The notes below the pieces were generated by a model, which searched no databases, had not been told where the DNA came from, and worked only from the letters and a program-made list of their open reading frames with translations. DNA of 32,855 bases. Origin: Purshia tridentata (taxonomy: Eukaryota > Streptophyta > Magnoliopsida > Rosales > Rosaceae). The stretch covers positions 1-32,855 of the forward strand of contig QANT01007560.1 of assembly GCA_003254885.1 (NCBI GenBank), written 5' to 3'. Shown piece after piece: positions 11,951-21,918 of the stretch; position 1 is the first letter of the stretch; every line of letters begins with the position of its first letter. The position numbers and the translations under genes were made by a program.

Positions 11951-12016
11951 GATGGTAATTTTTTCAATCTGCTTCTGAAGGCCTGTTGAGGAGTGAACTT
12001 TTCCACCTACGCAAAC

Positions 12017-12022
12017 AATAAA
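12017..12022 (+). terminator. Candidate poly(A) signal of the RING gene
   Basis: AATAAA occurs 67 bases after the stop codon and is followed by a T-rich and TTGTGT-type stretch, as in plant 3' ends. Plant polyadenylation signals are loose, so the true cleavage site could lie further downstream. Confidence 0.35.
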
Positions 12023-12050
12023 AACTGTTTTTGTGTATGAATCTTGTGGA

Positions 12051-13017
12051 AGTTCAGTCCTTTTCTGCCTGTATCATCATTGCTGCCCACCATTAATGGC
12101 TCTCATTGCAAAATTTGATATTGAAGTTAGTAGAAATGGACTGAACTACATCACCTCTAGCTAGAGTTGCGCGGTGAGTGAGAAAGAGATGGAGGGTGAG
12201 TGAGAGAGAGAGCTGTTTCTTTCCTGTGATGAATACCGTTAATATGATTAGTGAGAGGCCCCGGTGGCGTATCTGATATTCTGTGCATTCCTGCATTTCT
12301 GATTTTTCTGTAAGAGGTTGATTTTTAGGGGAAATATATCTTGCTCTCCTTAAATTTGAGGTCAGTTGAATGTCCTTTCTCTTTTAATGCTATTTTCTTT
12401 TCTTTTTGTCTAATTTCTCTTGTTCTACTTTTGACCAATGCTCTCTCTATACTATTTGTACGTGTTACGTTGGGTTGTAATGAGCATATGTTTAAGAAAG
12501 CCCCAATATTTGGATTTGAACAAAAAAAAACGTAGAAAAGAAACAACTTTGCTGATAATGATTCGTTTGGTCAAAAGAATTCTCTGAAGGAAACAGAGAA
12601 AATGAATGGGAAGTTGCACTCCAATTTTCTCCAATTTTATTTTTTACTTCTCTTCCTTTTCCTATAGTTTTTAATGTTTTCATATATTCTATTATTTATT
12701 ATTATAAATGGGCAATAATATTAAATATACTATTTAAATACCAATAAAATTTAACCCCTTCTCTCCCAAGTTAATCTTTTATAACTCTTTAAGCTATAAT
12801 ATTTCAAAAATGCTCTTAACCTGTTCTTTGACCCTCTCTCTTGTCATCTTATTCTCTCATTCCACCATCGGCGACATCATCAGAAGATCTATTTCAGATC
12901 AAAGCTTGGTGCTTCTCTTTGAAATGGGCAACTTGTCTTCATCTTCAGCTTTTTCAATGTTTTGCTTGTAAAATAGCTTGGATTGGATTGGAGTGGGGGG
13001 TTTGCTGTTGTTTTCTG
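12051..13017. other. Intergenic DNA downstream of the RING gene
   Basis: The stretch is T-rich and AT-rich with no recognisable domain in any frame. Short frames such as 12841-13140 do not look like protein. Part of 12051-12320 may still belong to the 3' UTR of the RING gene. Confidence 0.45.
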
Positions 13018-14404
13018 CAAAAGACTATTTTGATCCCTGTACTTTGGCTCTGTCACGAATTAGTTAGTGTACTTTCAATTTGTTTTTTTTTAAGGACTGT
13101 AGAACGTAGTAATCAAGTTCATTTCGTCAAGCCCGTTTAGTTCAATGACGTAAAACGCCTACATGGCACCACTTGCACAACACATGACTGCCAAATGGGC
13201 TTAGCTTCCCACCTGGCCCAATCACATTTTGACATGTGTTATTTATTAATTTTTATATTATTTTGAATTTTTATGTTTTAAAAATTATAAAAAAATCAAA
13301 TTAATCTTTTATTTTTTTTCTTCTCTCCTTTTTTTCACTGCACTGCACCCACGCTCCTTTCTTTTCTCCATCTCTCCTCTCTTTCCTGTTCTCCTCTCTC
13401 TCTCTCTCCTCTCTCTCCATCCTCATCCCTTCTCTCTCGGTCCCGGCGGATCCCTTCTCTCTCTGTTCCCTCTCTGTTCTGCGAGGCCAACCCATCCCTG
13501 CAACCCACCCCCTACTATGCATGATCCACCCTCCGCGTAGCTACCCACCTCCCTTGGAGATCCAGATTCTTTAAGATTTGCAACGAGGAAGAGAGATAGA
13601 GAGATGGTTGGAAATAAATTTGATGGATTTAGGGTCGGGATTTGGGGTTTTTTTTGGGTTAATTTCTGGGTGATGAGTGATGATGAGTGGTGATCATTGC
13701 AGCCTCCAAACCCCAACAACCCCACACTCACTGAAAAATTTATTGGTGGATTGGTTTGTATTTATGTTTTATGGATTTTTTGGGTTTTGAGTTGGGAATT
13801 AAAATTTAATTTTGTGGGTTTTTGTGGATTTTGGTGTTATCTGCAAGAGAGAGGGAGCGGAGGCTTTCTGGGTTTTGGTGTTATTTCAAGAGAGAGGAAG
13901 GATTGGGTGAAAAAGGAGGGGGGATGGGGCGAAAAAGGAAGGGGGATTGGGTTTCTGGGTTCGAAGGGAACAATGGGTATTTGTGTCGGTCTTGGGAAAT
14001 GGTTGCCAGTGGTGGTGCGAGGTGGTGGTGGGTTGGTTTTTTTATGCCCAGATATGCAGATTTGCCTAGATTTGCAGTGCGTTGTTTTTTTGATTTTAAT
14101 TTTTTGTAATTAATATGTTAATATGATTTTTTTATACTTTTAAAGTTGAAAAAAAAAACTTAAATAATTAAAAAAAAGAAAAGAAATGACACTGTCAAAT
14201 TTTGATTGGCCTAGGTGGAAGGTTAAGCCTATTTGGCAATCATATGATGCCACGTCAAAATTTTTCGTAACTCAACTTCACATTTTTGATAAAATGGACT
14301 TGATTACTATGTTCTACAAAATACAATCCTTAAAAAAGATAAATTGAGAGTACGCTGACTAATTCGCGACAAATCCAAAATATAGGAACCAAAATAATCT
14401 TTTG
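13018..14404. mobile_element. MULE-like element with about 280-bp inverted ends
   Basis: The left end reads CAAAAGACTATTTTGATCCC. The right end, reverse-complemented, reads CAAAAGATTATTTTGGTTCC. The arms (13018 to about 13306, and about 14106 to 14404) stay alignable throughout with many mismatches, sharing CGAATTAGT, TTTTTTAAGGA, GTAATCAAGT and a GCCAAAT..GGCTTA block. The core (about 13307-14105) is CT-rich on one side and G-rich on the other and looks like captured genic leader sequence, but no protein domain is recognisable. No transposase is present and no clear 9-bp target duplication is visible, so the element is non-autonomous and fairly old. Confidence 0.7.
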
Positions 14405-14862
14405 GCTTTTTTATTTTATTTTAATTTATATAAAGTATTATTTAACTTTTAAGAAATCTTATGCCGTGGTATATTGGATGATAAAATGAGAAATGAAGTA
14501 AGTGTATTTCTCCAAATTTGGACATAGATTTTTTATTCCAAATTCAAAATTCAAATTTGAGTTTGCTATTGCTGGCCGTTGACACATAGTGCTAGAAACA
14601 GTGCTGCAGCAAGTTCATCGTATTCTAATTTTTTTAACATTTTTAGTCGACAATTGTTCGACACATGGTCGACAAGTCATGGTGCATATCGTTGTTGTAC
14701 CATAGCACCATGTGCTGTAGCCATGTGTGTAGCACCATGACTTGTTGACCCTGATGCACTTAAACACTATCTGTAGCACCATGTGTTGACCAGACTAGTA
14801 CCCAATCTTTAAAACTTTTAGATTACTACCCAATTAAATGAAAATCCTACAAATTAAACCTA
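14405..14862. other. Intergenic DNA with an imperfect hairpin
   Basis: Arms at 14667-14685 and 14731-14750 (GGTCGACAAGTCATGGTGC against AGCACCATGACTTGTTGACC) could pair with about one mismatch around a 45-base loop. GTCGAC, ACACATGG and AGCACCATG motifs recur through 14640-14790. Nothing else is seen. Confidence 0.5.
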
Positions 14863-14994
14863 CTATTTGATAAGTATTTGAAATAGAGTTTGATTATGAT
14901 GTCTTTGATAGGTATTGTATGTAATATATAGGAGCACAATCACGTACAAGAGTTGGTTCTCCAACTAGATAAAGTACATGATAACTATACTATA

Positions 14995-15298
14995 GGCCTC
15001 GTTTGGTGGCTATGATTAGATTGAAAAGGATAAATGACAAATTCATGTGTATTTGAAAAAAAAAATTTTAACTTGAAGAAAGAAGATGGGAATAAGATGA
15101 GTAAATTATAAAGAAAACTAATCATTTCGAATTCCCTCAAAATGGTGGAGATTAGCAAGGATAACATTTCTCTTGTGGCTAAGCCATTTTCTTTCTATCT
15201 TCTTCCTTCAAGTTAGACAACATTCCATCTTTTTCTTTAAATACATATGAATTTGTCATTTATTCTTTCCAATTCAATTCTAAACACCAAACGAGGCC
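14995..15298. mobile_element. Tourist-like MITE (304 bp) inside the copia LTR
   Basis: The ends GGCCTCGTTTGGTG and CACCAAACGAGGCC are perfect inverted repeats, and similarity continues inward (AAATTCATGTGTATTT against its complement). The flanking ATA on both sides (14992-14994, 15299-15301) is a 3-bp duplication of the PIF/Harbinger type. The LTR sequence resumes after it and matches the other LTR, so this is a later insertion. No coding capacity. Confidence 0.88.
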
Positions 15299-15375
15299 AT
15301 AGTATATGATAACAGATGGATAAGTAGCACATTTGTTACGGAGGTGAAGAACTTGATGAGGTAGGACTCTTTTCA

Positions 15376-15565
15376 CACCCCGGCAAGCTGGTAGGACGAG
15401 AGGTAACTAATAGCTTAGAAGCCAAATACTGAAAACGAGTGGTGGATAAGCCTTTAGAAAGAAGATCAGCGACTTGATCATGAGTAGAAACATAACAAAC
15501 CTCAAGCCTTTAGACTACTTTCTCATAGACGTAGTGGTAATCAAATGATTGATACGATTCATTCA
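15376..15565 (-). pseudogene. C-terminal end of copia RNase H, joined to gag
   Basis: The minus strand reads DYHYVYEKVV, a stop, then RLEVCYVSTHDQVADLLSKG and LSTTRFQYLASKLLV. This is the usual end of copia polyproteins, where D.HF/Y..E.V....+ and ADL.TK.L...RF..L..KL are conserved. It begins within about 20 bases of the last gag-like residues, so roughly 3 kb of pol (protease, integrase, reverse transcriptase) is absent. One in-frame stop adds to the decay. Confidence 0.85.
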
Positions 15566-16058
15566 TACTCTTTAACCGGACTTCCAAACACAGACAAATG
15601 ATCATGAATAAAATTTAAACGATCTAGAAAATCAAAAATATAGAGATCATCTCAACGTGTGGTCATCAACTCAGAACAAAGTTCAACGATGTATTGCTGA
15701 TTCTGAGAAACAAAACGCTCCTCAAGCTTATCCCAAGACTCTTTAGCTAAAGTGCACCGTGTGATGGTGCCATGTATAACACCATTTGATCATGTTGAAT
15801 CCACTCGTCATACGTTGGATTAATCTAGTCAGTAAGCTTCCATGTTGCATTGGTGATAAACGAAGCAGAACAAGGAACGGTTCCAATCACAAAACCTTGA
15901 AGATTACATATGCGCAACAATGGCACAATCTGGGCAAGCCACAACACATAATTGTGCTTCCCAAGACAAATATTTAACAAATCAGTAACATTTGGAATAG
16001 AAGGCTGAGACATAACAAAGATAATAGATTGAGAAGAAGAAGATGATTTGGTTCCCAT
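15560..16058 (-). pseudogene. Ty1/copia gag remnant
   Basis: The minus-strand frame from 16058 to 15825 gives a Ser-rich start followed by LGKHNYVLWLAQIVPLLR and GFVIGTVPC, which match the N-terminal block of copia gag (L..NY..W..Q..P.L....L.GF.DGT.PCP). Further on, TLAKESWDKLEERFVSQNQQ and then DRLNFIHDHLSVFGSPVKEY continue the gag fold (UBN2-type). The frame is broken between these blocks by stops and shifts, so no full-length Gag is made. Confidence 0.85.
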
Positions 16059-16510
16059 GGTGGGTGGTGGCTGTTTAAGGATCTAAGGTGACTGTTTAAA
16101 GAAGAAGAAAAGTAAGGGAGACTGTCGTTAGACTTGCAACTCTGATACCATGATGAGTATTTGAGATAGAGTTTGATTATAATGCCTTTGATACTAATTG
16201 TATTGATTGTAATATATAGGAGTACAGTCATGTGTTAACAAGAGTTGTTCTCCAACTAGACTAAGTACATGATAACTATACTAAGTAGATGGATAAGAAG
16301 CATATGTGTTACAGAGGTGGACTTGATGAGGTAGGACTCTTCTCACTATTAGCTTGACTCAGGCAAACCTTTAAACACTTAGGTACAACTATGGGTCCTA
16401 TTTTTTTATACTTATATGCACTCTAACTTTGCACTGTATATTAATTAAAAAATATTAATCATGTGTCCCCACACTCATTATTTTGTTAAAAGACTGTTGT
16501 AGGTACTTTA

Positions 16511-17013
16511 GGCCTTATTTGATGCATATGATTGGATTGGATAGAATAAATAACTAAATTCATGTGTATTCAAGAAAGAACATGGAATGTGTCTTCTGTT
16601 ATAACAGAAATAATACGAGTATGAACCGTAAAGTGCATTTAAATTACCCTACTCCTAGAAAAGCAATAAGGAAATCTGTAAAGAAATATGATTGGATTGG
16701 ATAGAATAAATAACTAAATTCGTATGTATTCAAGAAAGAACATGGAATGTGTCTTCAAACTTGAAAGAAGGAGATGGACAGAAGATGAACTAATTTTAAG
16801 GAGAAACTTATCCCCATTAATCCCACCATTTTTTGGGGGATTAGAAGGGATACGTTTCCTTTTATAATTAGTCTATCTTATTTCTATATTCTTCCTTTAA
16901 GTTAGAAATTTATTTCTTTGTTTTTTTTTTTTGGCCACTGGAATCTTATTCCTTGAATATACATGAATTTAGCCATTATTATATACAATCAATTATATGC
17001 ATCAAACGAAGTC
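16511..17013. mobile_element. Tourist-like MITE with an internal duplication and foreign insert
   Basis: The left end GGCCTTATTTGATGCATATG and the complement of the right end, GACTTCGTTTGATGCATATA, are inverted repeats reaching about 65 bp inward. Flanking TTA (16508-16510 and 17014-17016) is a perfect 3-bp duplication typical of PIF/Harbinger MITEs. The element belongs to the same family as the MITE at 14995-15298. Its left arm is partly duplicated (16526-16596 and 16686-16756, 69 of 71 identical) around an insert found elsewhere in the window. Without these 160 bp it would be about 343 bp. Confidence 0.88.
16594..16685 (+). repeat. 92-bp insert, second copy at 20391-20482
   Basis: From TTCTGTTATAACAGAAATAA to GGAAATCTGTAAAGAA this stretch equals 20391-20482 with one mismatch (CCCTA against CCCCA). 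At the left edge the bases TTC belong to both the MITE and the insert, a possible microhomology. It interrupts the MITE and has no coding capacity. Confidence 0.93.
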
Positions 17014-17440
17014 TTACATTCTAATATTGGTGCATATCCCTTATTAGAAGAGTACAAGGCAATCTAAATTGAAATTAAAAACTAAGATTAGTCATCCATT
17101 GTTAATATTTCACCTCTAATAAGAGAAGAGGTCAACAATTGGAGATGATGAGTCATCATCTCTAATTTTTGGAATTTGTCATTTATTCATCATTGTGCCT
17201 ACTCAAGACCTTATTTATTTATAGCAAGTAAGAAATTGACAGGTCATTTGTCACATCAATTAGGATCAATAAATTAGCATACAAGATGGTGCGCTTGCGC
17301 GCCTCTATAATATTGAAAATTGTGTTGTACTCCTTTAGGACCTTTACATACTTATATTGGTGCATATTGGGTAAAAGGCAATCTAAATTAATTGTATTCT
17401 AAAATGAATATTTAAAAACTAAGACTAGGCATTATTAAGG
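17014..17440. repeat. Diverged direct repeat of about 80-90 bp flanking region
   Basis: The sequence around TATTGGTGCATAT, AAGGCAATCTAAATT and AAAAACTAAGA occurs at about 17020-17102 and again at about 17351-17433, same strand. Just before the second copy, ACCTTTACATAC corresponds to the MITE insertion point TACTTTA / TTACATTC, but without the MITE. This is a paralogous empty site. Confidence 0.65.
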
Positions 17441-19729
17441 CTTGATTGTGTATAATGAGAAATTTTATTAGATAACCCCTTTTAATACCAAACTCACTTT
17501 TAACCCTCACGTTCCATCTTAATTGATTTTTTTTTACTCTTTTGACATTTTTTGGACCAAAACACCCTTTGTATAAATAGACTATGAGAGCATTGGATTT
17601 TCACTCTTACCTATTCTTCCTCTTTGTCCCACCTAGCATCATCCAGATATAGTGTTAATAGATTTGCCCAACGACGAGAGCAACTAGTGCGACGCTCACA
17701 ATTGGCTTGGTGAGTCTCTTAATTTCAGCAAAAAGATCATGTTTTATATGTATTTGAGAAAATAAAGTACTTTCGACAATTTCTATTGTTTTGGCTCAAA
17801 AAAATTCGATCTCGTGGAGGGTCGAAAATCAAGTCAAAACACCTCGCCATGAGTGAAGATGAGGCTTCCTACCTTTGCGATGCATGCCACCAATCGGCTT
17901 GGAATAGCTAATTGGGAGACATATGTATTTAAATGCGAAAAATAAAATTAAGAGCGCCAAATGAAAATTTTGACTTCTAAAGATAACGATTGTGCAATAG
18001 AAAAGGAATGGGAAAAATCTATCTAAGTTCTTTTATTGACTAGGATGATCTAGGACTTTTGGGAATGAACAACCAAAAATAAATAATATAATAGCAGCAT
18101 GACTGGAAATGAAAGCTCACTAGATGGGGAAGATAACTATAACATAAACTTGATTCAACTTATGTATTATGAATTGAACTCTAAATCAAATGCATATGAA
18201 GTACATGTTTTGGGAGTATTTGGGATTTCAACTCACTTGCGACTAGTAAGGCTATATACTTGTGTATTCACTAAATAACTAAATTGAACTAGGGAACACT
18301 TTGGAACATCACTTAAGTTCCTACTTGTTTGTGTGTGACCCTATTTGACATATTCGGACATCATAATTGGATTTAATAATCACTTGGTCATTATGATAAT
18401 AAATGTTTATTTGAGAACAATTTACTGTAATTGTGTGCTTTGCACGTTTCTTGATAAGCTATGTCTCCATGTTTCTATAGTTGGTATACGGAAGTCTCGT
18501 TTTTCATTAATAAAACCTTTGTGGGTCTGATTAACGGGAGATGACCTAGACTCTCTCTATTATCATCAGAATAACAGAGGTGTCTTTGGCCTTGTATCCA
18601 TTGTAACGTCTTTTAAAACTAAGTGAGACTTCGTGACTTGACACTTCTTATTTAGAGTTTGTGTTCTCAATGGACTGTTTGGACCAGCTTGATGGATTAG
18701 TGAGCCAAGATTTGGTTTGATGAGACTGTCAGGACAACACACGGATTAATAAGTCGGGTAGGCCAAAGTACACCAAATACAACCTGTGAGTGAAGGGTCA
18801 CATAGCGATGACCTTGGGTTTCGATCCCTTAAACCTCCGGAGGTCGTTGTACGAAAGGGTAGCCTATAAGGTGGTTAGCCCATAAAGCATTTAGCTTTCT
18901 ATTATTGTACAACCATAAATGGACACTCTCGCTACCAGTTTAGTTTTTATTGATATTCCAAGAAGGGGGTAGTTGATCTGATGAGATCAGTTGTGGGTAT
19001 TTTGATGGACGATGGTAAATGGCGGTTAGCCTCAACCATAAGATTAGTAGTAGGACGTTACAGACATGCTGCGTGAAATGGCCAAAGGCGACTTGACTTG
19101 GAATGATTTGGGGGCTCTCATAAGCAAAAAATTGTGGATCAAAGGCTCATATTAATTGTGGTAGGAAGCCTTGGACTAGGCTAGGCCCTATGTAATCGCT
19201 TAGTTAGCCTAGCCTGAAGGCCAGGCCTACCCCAATGCGAATTAAGTGAACCATTTAACTATTATACTTGAAGGAAAAATAATTCATTTTTAGGATTTAG
19301 AAATATCTTGCTAAGGTTTGGGTATTTTGGTAGATTGTATCTTCAAGTAAATGTGTAAATTGGCTTTCCAATCAATGCGAAAGTGAGATTCTCTAGTACA
19401 ACTGAGATTGAGATTCACCATGGAGTTTCTGACATAAGAAGGAGATCCACCCAAATACAAGAAGTGGTCCCATAAAATGTTTGAAGATTCTCTTTGTGTG
19501 ATTTTTATTTTTTTGTTGGGTCAATCAATAACTTATTTAATAGAAACTTGTATGAGATACTATATAGGATTACTTTTGTCATAAGAAATTGTACTTAGCT
19601 CTTAGATTAGTTGCACCTGCAAAGCAGTTCTTATTTTCAAGAGAGGTCATTCATCTTCTCAATTTAAAGATACTTTCTTTGAAGTATTTGTTAGGTCCAA
19701 ATCTCTTAATGGATAATATATATATATAT
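17441..19729. other. Intergenic DNA, probably decayed repeats
   Basis: No open frame gives a recognisable domain. A promoter-like patch with a TATA-like TATAAATAG near 17572 is followed by a CT-rich leader-like stretch, but nothing protein-like follows. The block 18540-19260 is less AT-rich and reads like old LTR-retrotransposon or untranslated sequence, without identifiable motifs. Confidence 0.35.
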
Positions 19730-20243
19730 ATGTTAGTATTAAATCTGATATCTCTGCACTTATTCAAGGGATCTCAGTCGCAAAGATTCTATGCCTTGTG
19801 TTATGGCCTGCTTATGAGAGGCTATTTTGGGCCCAAGGCCCACTCGTGAGAGGGCCCAATCCATTGTACATTGTGTGATTCAGAGACCTTCTAGACTTGT
19901 AAATGTCCAGATTCGATGTATGGGGGTAGGTAGGATATTTTTCTTATTGTAATCTGGACCGTTAGATCAATCTGATCTTAACCACAATAGAGGTAGGTAG
20001 GAGTAAGGAATTGTATATAAAGGGGGAGGCCTCATTTGGCCAAACCATCTCAAAAATACAAACATATTCTCCCATATTACTTTCTAGTGTTCTTCGGTGT
20101 TCTTGAGTGTTCATATCTTGTTCCTGCATACTTGTGTTGTTTGATCTACTTTGGCAGGTGTTCGGCTGACTTAGCTTGTTCTAGGAGGTGATCAAGTCTA
20201 AGGCCGCACGGGTGGAAGACTCCAAAATAGTCACCCCGTGACA
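19730..20243 (+). mobile_element. LTR-like fragment with promoter
   Basis: The stretch begins TGTTAG and ends near CCCCGTGACA. It holds a good TATA box (GTATATAAAG at 20013-20022) followed by a T- and CT-rich transcript-start region with repeated GTGTTCTT motifs, as in plant LTRs. No partner LTR, clear primer site or target duplication was found in the window, so this may be a solo or truncated LTR. Edges are approximate. Confidence 0.35.
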
Positions 20244-20390
20244 CTTGGCTGTAAAGACTTAGAGTAGTGCGGGTGGATCTAGGGTTATGGTGATGCGATG
20301 AGTAAATGTGAAAGTGCAAATGATTGGTTTGAAATCAAAGTCTAAAAGATAGCAATTAACAGTGAAGATAAAGCTTAAAAATAAACGGTA

Positions 20391-20482
20391 TTCTGTTATA
20401 ACAGAAATAATACGAGTATGAACCGTAAAGTGCATTTAAATTACCCCACTCCTAGAAAAGCAATAAGGAAATCTGTAAAGAA
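20391..20482 (+). repeat. Likely donor copy of the 92-bp insert
   Basis: This copy lies in uninterrupted surrounding sequence (ending AAGAA then TAGCAATAAACCC), unlike the copy at 16594-16685, which breaks a MITE. It is therefore the more likely source, or both come from a third copy elsewhere in the genome. Confidence 0.7.
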
Positions 20483-21918
20483 TAGCAATAAACCCTAATT
20501 AAGCGGAATTAAAAGTGTAAACATAAATCTATTATAAGAATATGCGACTTAACAAAATTAAACTTGCATTCAAACTAATAAAAAATGAAGAACATGAATG
20601 TTCAAAACCAAAATTCTTGAGAGAAACCATAAGATTTTTTAACAATAATCTAAAATCTAAAAGTAAAAATAAAAGACATAATAACAACCTATGCTAGTTG
20701 AAAAATGGTTGAGAGGCTTGATGCTTTTGAATTTTTATATAGGGTTCAAAGGTCCTCTTTGTTATGATTAAGGACCTCTATTTATAATGGTGAAACCCTA
20801 GAACCGGTGCCTTAGATCCCAAGAGTCATGATTCTTTAAGAGTTATAACAAGCAATAATCTCAAGGAAATAAGACTATTGATCTTTTTGGTTCCTTACTT
20901 GAATAGGACATGCCTCTTCTGATCTGATCTTCAATCATTGGACTTCAACCCAAAAAGCTTCTAGAAATTGGCCTTGGACTCATTCTTGGTCCAGTTCTTG
21001 ACCCGTTTCTACCCTTTTTAATTGCTTCATTTATTGAGCCCAAATTTGCCATAGCCCAATTTCTTCATTAGCCCTAGCCCATTTTGGAATTTGCAAAATT
21101 AGGCTTAAACAAACACATGATCAAACAAAAATAACACCCCCTTATCCATATGTGGTGGGAAGTCGATGTGCATAGGTAGTTGGATTCACTTGATCCTCAT
21201 AAGGGAATGATGATTTTACCTCTGAAAATAGGTCATGTGCCTGACACATGGTCTATTTTAGAGGGTTCTCTTAATGGAAGTATGGTTTGTACCGAATTGG
21301 CACAAACTATAAGTATATGTCCTCTAATGTCATGAACCAAAATTCATGTCTTAAAATAAAACTAGCCTCAAAGTTTGCAACCTATTTTGTAAAATGATGA
21401 ATACGATGTAGCGCCATTGTCAACCATGTGTCAATTATGTGTCGATACTGTGTCGACCACACTATTTGTTGACTGTGTGTCAACTATTAAATTGCAGATT
21501 TGAAAACAACAAACTTAGAGAAAGGAAGAAAATGAGGCGTCGATTTTTTGTTGTAAGGCATTGTCGGCACAAGGGAGTGGCATGCTTAGACTTGCCGTGA
21601 CCTGGGGAAGAAAACCTAGGTTGCCGACCTTGATTCTATCAGTAAACCCAGATCACAGACGAGGACTAGGTTTTTTGCGGGTTTTATGGGGTTTCTGCAT
21701 GTGAGTTTTCAAGATGATCGAAAGGTTGGAAAGGAAGAGAAAGGAGAGAAGAGAAGAATAGACTGGTGGTGGTCTTGTTGCCGTTAGCCACCAAACAACG
21801 GCGAAATGGCCAAAAGAGGTTACTGGTGAGAGAGAAGAGAGAAGAGAGAAGAGAGAAGAGAAAAGAAAGAGGTGGTGGCTCAATGCGTATGAGGAAGGAA
21901 GGAAAGAGAGACTAGTTT
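20483..21918. other. Intergenic DNA without a supported gene
   Basis: The sequence is AT-rich to 21530 and then G/A-rich with GAGAAGA repeats (21720-21900). The minus-strand frame at 21653-21925 is a Ser/Leu-rich translation of these repeats with no domain. GTCGA/TGTGTC motifs at 21420-21490 resemble those near 14640-14790. Confidence 0.4.

Larger units (their letters stand above)
14868..16345 (-). mobile_element. Deleted Ty1/copia retrotransposon with both LTRs
   Basis: On the minus strand the 5' LTR is 16345-16151 and the 3' LTR is 15375-14868; the latter is interrupted by a MITE and is about 200 bp without it. LTRs start TGA(A/G)AAGAGTCC and end TCA. Directly after the 5' LTR comes TGGTATCAGAG (16150-16140), the initiator-Met primer site. 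The flanks CTATT (14863-14867 and 16346-16350) are a perfect 5-bp target duplication. The 775-bp interior encodes only a copia gag remnant and the very end of RNase H; protease, integrase and reverse transcriptase are missing. The perfect target duplication shows that this is one inserted unit. Confidence 0.93.

Noticed and set aside
13301-14113. Several open frames inside the MULE-like element
   Set aside because: Their residues follow from CT-rich or G-rich repeats, and no domain could be recognised in any of them.
18785-18845. GGTTTCGATCC motif resembling a tRNA B box
   Set aside because: No matching A box at the right distance and no cloverleaf could be formed.
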